Shown here piece after piece: positions 22,890-34,479 of a stretch of 64,000 nucleotides of DNA. This DNA comes from Spirometra erinaceieuropaei (lineage: Eukaryota; Platyhelminthes; Cestoda; Diphyllobothriidea; Diphyllobothriidae): the NCBI GenBank assembly GCA_902702965.1, contig CACRXP010000007.1, positions 2,693,171-2,757,170 of the forward strand. Direction: 5' to 3'. Each line of letters opens with the position of its first letter. Positions within the stretch are counted from its first letter, which is position 1. Under the pieces are notes generated by a model. That model was not told where the DNA came from, did no database searches, and worked only from the letters and a program-made list of their open reading frames with translations. The position numbers and the translations under genes are program-made.

Positions 22890-25440
22890 TTCGCGCTCAG
22901 ATCACCATCCTGTGTCCACCTACTTGTGGGGCATGTGATGAACACCTTCGCCTGCAACGGTCGAACTATCATGTCATATTCCAACGAGGACAGACCAACC
23001 GACAAGTCGGTGTACTGTCGGTCTGAAGACAAACACCAAAGCATCCTGGAAAGCAAATCATTTTAGGCACAGAGCAACTCTACTGCAGATAAAGCCCGGT
23101 ACTTGTTGTGAGACTGGTTCAGGCATCCGAGCCGGCTGGTTTGCTGGCGAGCCCCAGACTTGCTACGGCCCGCCATCTTCGGGTGATCGTAAGGGCACGT
23201 GCGCGGTAGATCATTTTCTCGCAATCGGTTGCGGGCCCAGTCGACATCTAGCAACATGCGCGTGCTCAGTAACAAATCAAAATTACGTCCTCTGATGCCT
23301 CTGATTGCAAGAATATGGAGGGCATCTGAACACCTGACCAACTCACCGAAAACTCAGCGAAAACGCCCACTAATGTCGACAATTAGACTGACCATTTCCC
23401 ATGTAAATGTACAGGCCTGATGAGGAATTACCGAAAACATATGTTCGCCAATTGACGTTACAATTCTAAAAGTTGCTACCGTTGGAACACCGGACAAGAG
23501 CCAAGGGGTATCATGAAACAAGCGTCCGGAAGTAGCAGAACAGATGAGTTAAAACCTTCCACATCACCAGAGGGCTCTGAGCCGTCATAACCGGTGCGGT
23601 CTGGTCCGTGCCACCTCCCCCCCCCCGCCCTCCTCCTACCCGCCCATTCTTACTGTCCGCCGCATGTCAGGGATGCGCGTGTACACGACTCGAGCAGAGT
23701 TTGAGACAGGAGTACGTTAGTTAGAACGTTGTGCTTCCCATCCCTCGGCGATTTAGAACATGCATATGTAGACAGCCTGCAGACGACGGTTCGACTCCCG
23801 TCTCCCCCTTCCCCCCCCCCCGGTGGTTTGCTTAATATTCGTCAAATTGCTGGGCGTGACCGTTGGTTGTCACTTTCTGGGCTAGACGTGTCCCCGTTTG
23901 TTCTTCCCCTTCCCCGTTGCACGTGTTTCCGCCCTGTATCAAGTGGTATTTTGCAGGTGTTGTCATACCCAGTCCCTTCGAGTATGCGCTCTTGTTGTCC
24001 GACAAGTTTTCAGCCTCTCGTGAAAGCCCAGTCACGTGTCGGCGCGCGTGTGGGTGTATGCACGCGCATTTCATGTCGCCTGGATTTATCGCGAGAAGCA
24101 AAGGTCTTGGATGGGTGGGGGGGGGGGAGAGGGGGAGAACGGTCATCTCTTACAAGCGGTTCTCTGACAAGCAGAAGGCTTTCAGGCCCTTTGAGCATGA
24201 TTTGAAATTAGTTTCTGTCACCGCACCGGATACAGGCGCAAGCCAAATTCTAGTACTTCTGACGCTGATGGTGATTATGACTGCTGTTATTGTCGGGATG
24301 TCGATGAGCAGGGGGAGGAGGATGATGACAGGGTTGCCTCGAATTGAGCAGGGACGGGAGGCTACTACGAGTTGTGATACGGATTCCGAGTCTTGAGTCC
24401 AAGAATATTCCCCCTCATCCTTCTTCCACCAGAAGCCCGCATTTTTTTTGACCAGGCCGGAGGTACATGCCACTGCAACTGGACTTACGGAAGAACAAAC
24501 GAGTAAAACAAAATTTCCTAGGACGAATGGCTAGACGCATGTGCCGTCGCGTCTGACAAACATCAAAATGTTTCAGAACTGCGTAGTCAAATAGCCCCTG
24601 TCCCCGGAAACCGGGTCAATCCCTTTAGAGAATCGTCAAATGGATAAATTTCGATTTTAGATATCAGACAAGGGGTGTTGATTGAAGGACGCAGGCAGCT
24701 GTGGCAGGATTTTTAGGACTCCAAAGGAACGCAGACTGACTGAATCTTAGTCAGTCATTGAAGTGTGTTCGGGTAAGCACTTAACAACATTTCCACGGCT
24801 TGATAGAGGGTTTGCCTGCACAAACCAACTAAGAACCTCGCAATCCGTTGGGGTCTCTAAGCCTTTTTACCAGAAAGCGGTCTCCAGCCCTGATGCAAGA
24901 TTGCGAAAAAGTTTAAAATTCTTAGTGGAGCCATTTAAATGTTTGGAAGCATAAAAGGGTTCGGTTTATTGAGGGCAGTCGGATATAAATATACAGACCG
25001 CGCAGAACTGTGCTGACAACTATGAACACATCCGCTACTGACCATGAGTGGTAAATAATGGTTTCCCCTTTCGAACACATCGGCCGTCAACTCACTTGTT
25101 GGTAAAACCCATAAGGTAAGGGTAATCAGTTAAAAGTCACAAAGGCCATGTCTGTGTGGTTAGAGGAAGCATAGCTTAGTTTGGGTTCACAGGGTCCCTG
25201 GTAAAAACTAGTCCGGGCGGCGGATTTCATCACAGCAAATACGACACCGCGTCCCCTGTGCAACTTCTTGACAATTATCAACCTCAGGGAGGGGCCATAA
25301 TTGATCGCCGATTTCCGTAATTTAATTTCATTATATTTGTACCGGCTTCATTGCCGGCTCCATTGTAGGCCTATTAGCTGCCGCCTGCATTAATTAACTA
25401 TCGACTTCGAACTACGCCACGTCTATTTAGCTGGGTCGTA
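22890..25440. other. Region without confirmed genes; one GC-rich open stretch
   Basis: A fragment of repeat C (ACCTTCGCCTGCAACGGTCG) lies near 22940. 23600-24150 is GC-rich with poly-C and poly-G runs. A 177-codon plus frame (23863-24396) contains a hydrophobic run (ILVLLTLMVIMTAVIVGM) and could be an exon of a membrane protein. An antisense frame overlaps it, however, and no family is recognised. Confidence 0.25.
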
Positions 25441-25494
25441 CTGGTATGATGTAATAGTGACACGAGATGCCCCACCCCCCCCCCAACAGGCACG

Positions 25495-25935
25495 TGGTAG
25501 ATGCGCTGGACCAACACACGAAGGCAAATCGGATTCTGGTAGGCGTTATCGGATTCCCGCACCATAACAAATGCCAACATTTCGGGGATGTGGTGACAGA
25601 CCCGGTTACTGGCAGACGTCGCGCATACTGGGACCGCTGCGGCCCTTCGCATTGTTGTTGTTGGTTAAAATCCTGGCAATTTGCTGTGTGGACCAGGGGG
25701 TGTGGGCTGGAACGCCAAGGAGCAATTCAGCCGTGTCATCTCCCTGCGCCCTTCCCCGCATCCGGTCTTCTTGACTCTGTCTTGACACCAGCTCCAGGGG
25801 AGAGCGTGCGGTAGATGTTGCGCAAGTCTGCATATATAATAAACTAGTTCGCACGCAAGTCATTGTGCCTGTCGCACTTTGGTGTGTAGCGCACGGTGAA
25901 CATCGTCGAAATCGGCGGTCGAAGAGTCGTATACG
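25495..25935 (+). repeat. Dispersed repeat C, near-full copy
   Basis: It starts in the CTGGACCAACACACGAAGGC block and contains TAGGCGTTA, CCATAACAAATGCCAACAT, a GACACCAGCTCCAGG block, TGCGGTAGATGTTGCGCAAG, CGCAAGTCATTGTGCC and CACGGTGAACATCGTCG. It is collinear with 34480-34925 and 63165-63605. Confidence 0.6.
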
Positions 25936-26929
25936 TCAGAAAACAGTGCCTGAGGGCCAGACGTTCATGTTACATGGACTCCGGAGGACGTTTAGCCAAA
26001 GGTGATCGTGGTCAAAGTGAGAATGCGATATTTTCTGCATAGAAAACCGTCAGAGGGGAGCTTTATCTCGGAGTACAATGACAAACAACGAATTCCGCCA
26101 TCCATGCTGGAAGGAAGTCAAGCCAGTAATCGTCAACTTGCCTCACTTTGAGTGTTCTTCTTATTTTTCTGGCTCTGACGGAGTTTGGATTGAAACGCCT
26201 TAAGGGACTGTTTTCTGATCTTGGCACTTCTGAGAACATGTGTTTTTGCCTGGGTTACTCCCTGACCAGTAATGAAACTCGGTCTTATCAATTCCACTGT
26301 CCTTAAAAAAGTGAAGGTGTAGCCGATGATATAACTCAAAAAACATGGAGACCGAAATTTAGGTGATCAATTCGGCCCAAACCGACCTTTGCGCACTACA
26401 TTCATCAGATTAAAGTTTGACAGAAAAGGGGTATTTATCAAATGCTCTACATGTTTCTGAGGTATTTTATCCGTAGAAAAGTTTGCTATATTGGCTTAAA
26501 ATCCAAGTAGAATTATGTCCGTGTGTTAATAACTGCTCTAGACATTTTTACGCCTTAGTGTGTGTGAATGTGTGATGGAGAGAATTAATCTGAACTGAAA
26601 GGATTTATCGAGACGATCGTCAGCAATTTAAAACTTAATTTTTAGAGCTGCAGACGAAAATTCCTTTGACAGTGATATGCTTACGGCTGAAACTGCTAAT
26701 TATGTTGACCGGCCACTTGACAGGTGAAATTGCGAAAACTCTTATTCCTACGGCGTCCCTGTTCGCTAAACTAAGTAGAATTCCCTTCGCCGTAGTCAAA
26801 CTTCTCCCGAACAATATTATTACGGAAAAATACATTGAATACCCTGGACACCGTTTTGAAACGCATAATCGAATTCATGCCAGTTGACTGTCATGCTACA
26901 TAGTACACCACACTACGTAATACGCTAAG
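25936..26929. other. Region without recognised genes
   Basis: A 73-codon plus frame at 26666-26887 and its antisense are open, but neither is recognisable. Confidence 0.35.
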
Positions 26930-27325
26930 GCAAGATCTTATTTCGTAGCCGCACCTGTTGGGGGTTAGGGTTAGTGTTAGGGGTTGAAGTTAGGATCAGA
27001 GGTTGGGGGTTAATGTTATGGATCGGTGTTAAGGGTTAGGATTATGGTTGGGGGTTAGTGTTAGAGGTTAGGGTTGGGACTAGGAGTTAGATTTAGGGTT
27101 AGGGGTTATGCTTAGGGATTAGGGTTAGCGGGTTGCGGTTAGGGGTCAAGTTAAGGGGTTAGTGCTAGGAGTTATAGTTAGGGTTAATGGCTAGGGGTTA
27201 GGGGTTAGGGTCAGAGTTAGGAGTTAGGAGTCGGTATTGAACCCCCCCCCCATTGCCACCGCTCACGTATGACAGCCAGCTGGGGCCTGTCTACTGCAGG
27301 CGCGGCTACGAAATAAGATCCGACC
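26930..27325. mobile_element. T-element T2 with 9 bp target duplication
   Basis: Terminal inverted repeats are AAGATCTTATTTCGTAGCCG (left) and CGGCTACGAAATAAGATC (right). The flanks TACGCTAAG (26921-26929) and TACACTAAT (27326-27334) match at 7 of 9 positions, which suggests a 9 bp target duplication. The interior, 26955-27235, is a degenerate GGGTTAGGG-like minisatellite. No ORF is present. Confidence 0.75.
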
Positions 27326-27334
27326 TACACTAAT

Positions 27335-28605
27335 TCTCGGAGGGTGTTAAACCTTACAATCTTCCGTCAGTTTCATTTTTCGTACGGAAACTCTCAGCTC
27401 CAACCACTGCAGTACTCTTTATCGACACTCTTTTGTTTATATCGTCATCTAAGCGAGTTTTGCTGGAGGCATTTGGATCGGTTTCCTATAGGTCGATGAT
27501 TTTTCGCGAAATAACGCATATTTTGGGGGTTACAGCACCTATCGTATGTGCCCTATTCTTCTGGTTTCAGCTCATAGTCTTCGGGTTGTCTTTGCCAGCA
27601 TTCAGACAGTTCCAGTGGGTGAAAGGAAGACTCATTCGCGACCACTTAAATACAGACTAGTCCATCCGAAACCCCACTTGGCATTCGAGTATTTTTCATG
27701 GCTACTCACTGCCTGAAATATGCGCGATATTCTGTATTTTATGTCAGCATACATTCTTCGCCTTATCAGCCTTTATGAATTCCTCAAGTGGCAATTCCTA
27801 GCGAATATTTTTATTTTCAAATATGTTCTATTTGTTCTTTCTTCTCACGAATATAGGCGAATGCTCGAATTTCGGCTGTGTGATAACAGTAACAACACAA
27901 GCGACGGTTATGGGGGATATTATTCGATCAGCGATCAATGCCACTGGCCTGGGGTTGACTGTGCGGGGTTTTGTTCGACGGCGCCAGATCAATACATCGA
28001 TTGGTTGAGTTTTCATCACAGGCCCAGACTTCCAACATGTCCTGCAAGAACAGTTTAGGCACGAGATACGACGCACAACACCTGACAGCGCTCTGGGGTT
28101 TAATCAGTGTCTAATTTTCATGAGTTTGCTGCGCAAGGGGGTTTTGGACCAGTGTGCAATTCCCAACATCCAGTCCTGGAGCAATACGTTCAGTTGCCTC
28201 TGAAATGTCCTTGGTGTATGACAGAGCACACCGTATCCTCAGCGGTGTTTCCGTTTGGTTACCCGGGGGCGAACACATCCTTCGTTTTCTCCTTTTTTTT
28301 CACCTTCAGTGTCCATTTGCCCAAACAGCTTTTCCTTTCTCTCTCCCTTCCCTACCTAGGAATACGGAACCGACCTCAGTTTACAAAGGTTGACTCGGGT
28401 GTCCTCGACTCTACGCTAGATGGGAGTGACGCTCATCAGTTTGGCCTGCTTACCGACCGGCTTAGGGGTCCGTCACATCGCCTCGGAGTTCCGGTCGTTG
28501 ACCCATTAAGACCCTGTTTTTGTTTCAGGTCTTCCCTTCCTGGGATTGGTGTAGGAAGGATTGGCGGCAGAAAAAGACGGTGTAGCACTGGGCATCCTGG
28601 TCTCT
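27335..28605. other. Region with unassigned open frames
   Basis: Frames at 27433-27660, 27720-28058 and 28107-28622 (+) contain hydrophobic stretches. They lack domain signatures and mutual splice logic, so I cannot support a gene. Confidence 0.25.
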
Positions 28606-28609
28606 CCTA

Positions 28610-28765
28610 TCATTGTAGATGACAGTTCGAGCGACTATTTCGACGATGTTCACCGTATTCTCCACAACAGAGTGGGGGGCAGGGACGGTGACTTGCGCGT
28701 GTATTAGTTTGTGGTGATATCTAACTTGCGAAGCATCTACCTCACTTCCCCACCCGCCTGAACCC
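28610..28765 (-). repeat. Dispersed repeat C, partial copy
   Basis: The reverse complement reads ACGGTGAACATCGTCGAAAT and CGCGCAAGTCACCGTCCCTG, the order seen in the plus-strand C copies. Confidence 0.55.
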
Positions 28766-28864
28766 GGTCTCAGACATGGCAAAGAAGACCAAAGGCGTGA
28801 GAGGGTGCAGGTAGTTGGCGCGGCCGGAGCCACCCCTAGGAGTGCTGCCACTTCCGGCTTGGAT

Positions 28865-29110
28865 CCCACTAGGTGGCAGGGCCGTTGAGGCCACACTAAG
28901 AAGGAACCTGGATCTCAGTCCACCAGTCCGTCCCTCCACACAAGCACACACAACACTGGGCCGACTGCGAGGTCCAAGTTATCCCGTCAGTCGACAGCCT
29001 GCCAGACCACGGCTTTTCGCGCATCGTGATAGCTTCAAGCGTGTCAGGTTGCTTACAGTGAGCGAAATGCGCTGGGTCATCGACCTCCCCACTCTTCGAA
29101 CCGGCCAGAT
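28865..29110 (+). repeat. Repeat D copy
   Basis: It is collinear with 18040-18340, sharing the ACAACACTGGGCCGACTGCG block, AGGTCCAAGTTA, and GAAATGCGCTGGGTCATCGA. Only two copies were noticed. Confidence 0.5.
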
Positions 29111-29239
29111 TTCTGGTGTGAGAAATGGGTGAGCAATGGCCAGAGAACGCGTCTGCGCTCGCCACACGCACGACCACATGCACGCCAGACAATGCTCCTC
29201 TGGATGCATATTCCTGCACAAAGTCCCTTTTTGCTTGTA

Positions 29240-30232
29240 CAGTAGGTGGGCTAACTCATGAAATGCCAGTCGAATTTTCGAAATGTTTTTTTCGATTCAA
29301 AAAGATTAGTTAAGTAGGTTTGCAAAACTAGTCGGCCTGCAAAATAATTCTATAATAATCCAGTTAACTTAGGGTGCCGGCTTTTGAATGAACATTCCGA
29401 CTGCATGCAAAAACAATACGCAGCAAAAAAATGACTACTCACGTAGCATGCAATTTTCTCATTGATTTTCGATGCCCTTGAAAATTTAATTATATTTCAC
29501 AGAAAACATTCATAAAGACATGCATTCTTTTGCTCATTCGGTAGAAAATTGCGTGTTTTTTCAATTTTATGCTCAAAGGAAGGGTATAATTCGGTTTTAA
29601 AAAAGTTTCTAATTGTGCGATTTTTTAATACCGAGAAATACCCATTCATAAAACGTTATGTCTCTGCATTTACTAATGTGGCTTGTAGATTTAACAATAT
29701 GGCTCAAATCCACTGCCCAATTTTATGAACCCCATATGGTCTCCTCATAATACGGTAGAGAAATGTATGGTCTTCCGTACGCGAAAAATACACGGCTTGT
29801 AGTTTGGAAACCCTAAATGCAAGTGTAACGGCAGGTCGGGTTCAAAATTATTCGGGAATTGGAGAAGTTTATGAACACCGAATCATACACTTCCTTCGAG
29901 TAAAAAATTGGAAGCAGATGTAATTTTCTACCGAAAGAGTGAAAGAATAAATATTTTTATGCATGTTTTCCATGAAACATAATTAAACTTTTAGGGGCAT
30001 CGAAAATCAATGAGAACAATTCATGCTACTTAAGTTGTCATCTTTACAGAGTAAAGTCCTTTCATGCAGTCGGAAGGAAGTTAATTCGAAAGGCGACATT
30101 CTGAGATAACTGAAATATTATAGAATTATGTTGCAGGCTAATTAATTTTACAACTCTACTTAATTAATCTTTTCGAAACGAAAACAAATTTCGAAATTTC
30201 GGCCTACATTTCATGAGTTAGCCCACCTACTG
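29240..30232. mobile_element. Foldback element M5 (subfamily A)
   Basis: The ends are CAGTAGGTGGGCTAACTCAT and ATGAGTTAGCCCACCTACTG. These are perfect inverse 20-mers, flanked by TA at 29238-29239 and 30233-30234. It is the best-preserved termini pair in the window. Confidence 0.92.
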
Positions 30233-30524
30233 TATGCCTATCTAATAAATGTTACCGTTCCAACATATGACGATGTTAAAGTCAAGTGCTGGATAAACGG
30301 GCGGAAGTAACATGCGCTGGAAAAACTCTGTCGCAAAAGCTATTCTGCATTTTTTGTTTTTTCGTAAGAAAGGGGGACCCTCAAACTGGGGAAGGTGATA
30401 GTAAAGCTGCAAAACAGAGTCAGAGACCCCCATGCCGCTATCAATCCCCCCCCCCCTCCCCAGTCGCCGGCAGCAATGATTTAAAAGTTTCGAAGAGTCA
30501 GCTGGGTGTACCCAACTGAAAATG

Positions 30525-30785
30525 CATCAATAAGTTCTCTCGTTCCGTTTTGCCTTACGGGCTCTCTCTCGAGCCCAACCAGCAACCGCACAGCGTCGCA
30601 TGACATAGGCAGTATGTTATTACCGAAAAAAACGGGGCGGGGGGGCTGGAATGGTCATTTCTGGCTTATTAGCCGTAGTCATTCATTCATACCCAACCCC
30701 GAAGTGTGGAACACCCGAGGCTCGAACTCGCGACTTGTTAGTTAGAAGTCCACGCCTCTAACCACTGGGCCACAAGCCCCCCTTG
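30525..30785 (-). repeat. tRNA-derived SINE-A, inverted copy
   Basis: On the minus strand a tRNA-like head reads GGGGCTTGTGGCCCAGTGG (A-box region), then GACTTCTAACTAAC and GCGAGTTCGAGCC (B-box region). The body CCACACTTCGGGGTTGGGTA and AATAAGCCAGAAATGACC follows. Confidence 0.7.
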
Positions 30786-30899
30786 CCTTTGTCGGTAAAA
30801 ACATACTGCCGATATCATGCGCCGCTGCGCGGCTGCTGGTTTGGCTCGAGAGAGAGCCTGTAAGGCACAACAGAACGAGTTATTTCCCTAACAACGATC

Positions 30900-31110
30900 G
30901 GTGAGCGCCCCCTACCATTGTATACTCTCGATCGAAACCGACAAGGCAACGCGCTCGTGGCTCAGTGGTTAGAGGCGTGGACTTCTAACTAACAGGTCGC
31001 GAGTTCGAGCCCCGGGTGTTCCACACTTCAGGGTTGGGTATGACTGGCTGACGACGGCTAATAAGCCAGAAATGACCATTTAAGCCTCCCTTGTCTTTGT
31101 CGTCAATGAA
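30900..31110 (+). repeat. tRNA-derived SINE-A, direct copy
   Basis: The head GCTCGTGGCTCAGTGGTTAG, GTGGACTTCTAAC and GCGAGTTCGAGCCCC has clear Pol III A and B boxes. It resembles a tRNA-Arg(TCT) with a disrupted anticodon arm. The body is GGGTTGGGTATGACTGGCTG, ACGGCTAATAAGCCAGAAAT and CTCCCTTGTCTTTGTCG. It faces the copy at 30525-30785 head to head. Confidence 0.72.
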
Positions 31111-32039
31111 CTACTGCCTACAATTTACCTGCCTTTCAAGAGCATCTCTGAGAATCTTGGGGTACCCGACTGATCGTCTGCCTTAGTCTGTACGCAGAGA
31201 ACTTACGACCATAATGTCAGAAGCCATCCGAATTCCAGACATGCATAAAGGACGTTCGGAACTGCTGTCTAACCGCATAAAGCCTACTGGACAAGCTAGA
31301 CGAAGTGTGTAAGAACTGCATTTTCCAAGTAGAGTTGGTAAATCCCACCGCCAACCATTCAGTTATATATAGAATCCGAGTGTGACTCGCTATTGGCTTG
31401 AACTGCTACAAATCTCGATCTGATCAACATTGCCGTTGAGATAGACACTGCGGCAGGTCTCGTGTCAGTTGTCTTTACCAATTATTACCTCCTGTTGCGG
31501 TGCGTACACAGGACATTTGCTCTTTCGTCTGACCCGCTACACGGGGGAGGGGGAAGTTAAGTTGTTGAGGTTGCGATAAACAGTGCAGAGTATGCAATGC
31601 GCTGGGATTTGGCCAGACAGGGAATTCGCACTGCACGTGTCCAATGAATGCAACTTACGCAACAAGCCTGCAAGGCCTGCACGTGCTCCGCTGTAAGGGC
31701 AACGCCGGCGTCAGGCGCCCGGAAGAACCAACTGGCGAGGGGTCACAGGGGGGTGGGAGGGTGGGAGGCGTGTTGCCAGCACGACACGTGACCATGGTGC
31801 CTGTGGGATGCCGTGTTGCTGGGCCGGGGCGCTGGGGCGGGGGAGGGGGGGGGGGTGCTCCTACCTCCCGTTCCAATGCTGAGTGTTCGCGAAGAGGCGT
31901 AGACACTGAGGGGGGGGAGCAACTTTCTGCTGGCTGGCGCGCCGTCCCCATCAGCACAGAATGAACTCTGTTTATTTGTACTGCTAGCATTACGAGACGG
32001 ACCCAACGGTGCGTACATACGCTTCCCCAGAGCAGTTAG
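31111..32039. other. Region without recognised genes
   Basis: 31730-31920 is GC-rich with poly-G runs. Overlapping sense and antisense frames at 31644-32018 look like composition artefacts. Confidence 0.35.
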
Positions 32040-32860
32040 GCTCGCTTGACAGCGCAGTATCTGGGTCTTAACACGGCGAGTCAGGACCGAACCGTAAACC
32101 CCGGTCTGATCGAGATGGAAATCTGCGGTAGAGAGAGGAACAAGCGATGATAAGAAGTAGAAGCGATCGCTAGAACAAGAGCCTTGTTCGTCCGGCGTTT
32201 CGGTTTCACGTTCGAACTCATCATCAGAGAAGGTAACAGATAGGGGCGATTCGTGTACAGGAAGTCGCAGTATTTATAGGATGCGATCGCTATGCTACCG
32301 CATACCTACAGCAATTAACCGTGCTCCTTTCACCAAGAATTGTTGCCCGCTGGTGCGCTAATTGCTTGATGGCCGGCATGCAAGTTGTGCATTGCTGAAA
32401 TCTCATCCCCTGTGTTGGATGCTGGTGTGGTGATTGTTCGGTCATCTGGCTCACCGGCTTGTGCGCTCCCCGAGTGGTCAGTTACTTTGGCCAGCCTATG
32501 CCTCAGCACGGAATATGAAGTGGGGATGTCGTTGCACTTGTTGATAGACTGGGACCCCGCGAACCATGACTCAAGCAACTCGCGACTCACGTGATTATCA
32601 CCTCTCGCGAGAATATCCGCCACAGAGAACTTGAATGTGTGGCCGGGTCTCGTCGAACGGGCCGCAACTTGAGAGTCGTTGTCATTTCTCTACACCGCCG
32701 CCGCGCGTTCGACGATTCGCGTCCGGAGCAGTCTTCCAGTTTCTCCGGCGTAGATGCTTTGGGCACAACTGCATCCCTTCATCCAACGCCCTCTATGCGT
32801 ACCCGATTTCCCCGCCGTTCTCATTACAATCGCGTAAGCGGTGACTTGTGAGGCAGAAAT
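32040..32860 (-). mobile_element. Penelope-like element, 3' part with GIY-YIG endonuclease
   Basis: Reading leftward from about 32800, the C-terminal GIY-YIG module of Penelope-like elements appears. It shows CSCAQSIYAGETGRLLRTRI, one in-frame TAG, RPGHTFKF, ADILARGDNHVSRELLESWF, then SINKCNDIPTSYSVLR. The single stop and the missing RT upstream mark it as a dead, 5'-truncated copy. The downstream region (32290-32040) is its presumed 3' UTR. It includes a segment with CTGATGA and CGAAAC motifs that may be a decayed hammerhead ribozyme. Confidence 0.78.
32330..32800 (-). pseudogene. GIY-YIG endonuclease domain of Penelope-like element
   Basis: The domain begins around the IYAGETGR segment (the YxG-ETG core) and ends with a stop just before 32330. 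The invariant Arg after the GETGRLLRTR helix is kept. A TAG separates the N-terminal and C-terminal halves, which remain in one frame. In an intact element the domain nicks target DNA for priming. Confidence 0.75.
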
Positions 32861-32863
32861 CCT

Positions 32864-33664
32864 CAGACAGTGACCGATTTCAGGGAATTTTGACCGAAAT
32901 TCTAAAAGGCGTTTCTGCTTAGGGAGGATCACTTAAGTGGGGTTGTAATGCCGACTAGAACGCAGCATAATCTCGATATATTTGAGTCACGCGAGGATGC
33001 CGGGATTTTAGTGCACTTATTTTTGACCGCTCGCAAAACCACACGGTAAAAAGTTGCTGTTTAGTTAGAGTGCACTTTTTTCCACTTTTCTATGCCCTTT
33101 GAAATATATTTTGTGGAAGACCTGGCCAAAACATGCTTCCTTATACTTATTTGGTAACAAGGTAAGTCTCATTCAAGTCTTATACTCCAATCATTTTGGA
33201 CCCGATCTGCCTTTGTATTTGCGTTTAGTCTTAAGAGGGTGCCACATAGGACTCGTAAATTTTGTTAACGAATGTGGAATACGTTACACACTGCATAAGG
33301 AGCATTAACAAACAGACAGCTATGAGGCTATTTGAATGAAAATTTCACGGTCTTAAGATTTTCATATGGCAGTGGGTAAATGGGGACATTACCCACTGCC
33401 ATATGACTACAAGAAGTAGTGCTTTTGTGCATAGTTTTCGTGAGATATATTTGAATTTACAATGAAATTCAAAATTGATGGGAAAACACACTACTCAAAT
33501 ATTCATTTTTCTTTAATTCTGTTTTTGGGCGGCCGGAAAGCCGACACCCCTAAGTGACTAAAACATCTTTGAGATCATGCTGTATGATAATTAGCATGAC
33601 AATCCCTAGTCGAGAACACCTTTCAGAATTTCGGTTAATATTTAATGGGATCAGTCACTGATTG
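32864..33664. mobile_element. Foldback element M10 (subfamily B), internally deleted
   Basis: The left end is CAGACAGTGACCGATTTCAG and the right end is GGGATCAGTCACTGATTG, followed by TA. It is about 800 bp, against about 990 bp for its relatives. At its centre is a perfect 17 bp hairpin (33363-33379 with 33389-33405), which replaces the normal middle. Confidence 0.75.
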
Positions 33665-34479
33665 TATATATCCTGGCTGGCCACAAGGTCAGGCGCCTTT
33701 GATTTTTGAAAATAACCCCTATAACTTTTAACACAATCTCATGATCTGATAGGCCGCCACAGCCTGACATTCACATCTCTGTGCGGTCATAAACAGGACT
33801 GCTGACGTAAAAGTCGCCACGTTATCTTAACGAACGGCCCCATCAGGCAGTAACAAATATTTAAAACGAACTTGAGTCATCCGTCGGATGTGTACATGCC
33901 GATAGGGGTGAAGGTTAATTCTGAGGCATTCCATGAAGCAAGTCAATGTGTACCGTTCTCGAAACTGAGTAAACCTGTAGGAGTTTATTTGTTCTATGTC
34001 CTGAGTGCAGACTATCCTAGGCACAATCACTGAAGATCGAAAGGGCGATCTTTTGAAAATTAGTTGCAGTTGCTCGCTCTACAGGGAGAGGTTTGGAATT
34101 TCAACGAAACGAGCGAAAAGAATCCGATGAAGGCCATAACATGTGCGAATAAGAGTTTCGGAGTCATCTGATCCCAGAAAGCAAGCGTAATGAAAACCCC
34201 TGTAAGTTAACGAACAGTAACACCGTTCACGATCTGCGGAGAAGATGAAGAACAGATAGCACCGGATTGCCGAGATTAAGTTCTTTGTGCTCCAGCCAAC
34301 ACCGGTGGGATCGGAGCGTATTTGCTTGGATAGTCGTCGGAGTAAGTGCGTGATGACAGATCAGAGATGCCTGAACAAACTCCGCCGTGTGATTTCACTT
34401 GATATTACTGTAGAACCGTAACCGAGACGGTTAGTGACATGTGTTTTCTTTGTTTGTACTTTCCCCTGAAACGGACCAC
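33665..34479. other. Region without recognised genes
   Basis: Only short frames occur, none recognisable. Confidence 0.4.

Noticed and set aside
23863..24396. 177-codon frame with a hydrophobic segment as a membrane protein gene
   Set aside because: GC-rich simple runs and an overlapping antisense frame explain the openness; no family or splice sites could be supported.
31644..31990. Gly/Pro-rich frames on both strands
   Set aside because: They arise from poly-G/poly-C tracts; low-complexity composition only.
33099..33308. Plus frame inside M10, and similar frames in M1-M9 and M11
   Set aside because: Frames in the arms are not conserved between copies and carry no transposase motifs; the elements are non-coding.
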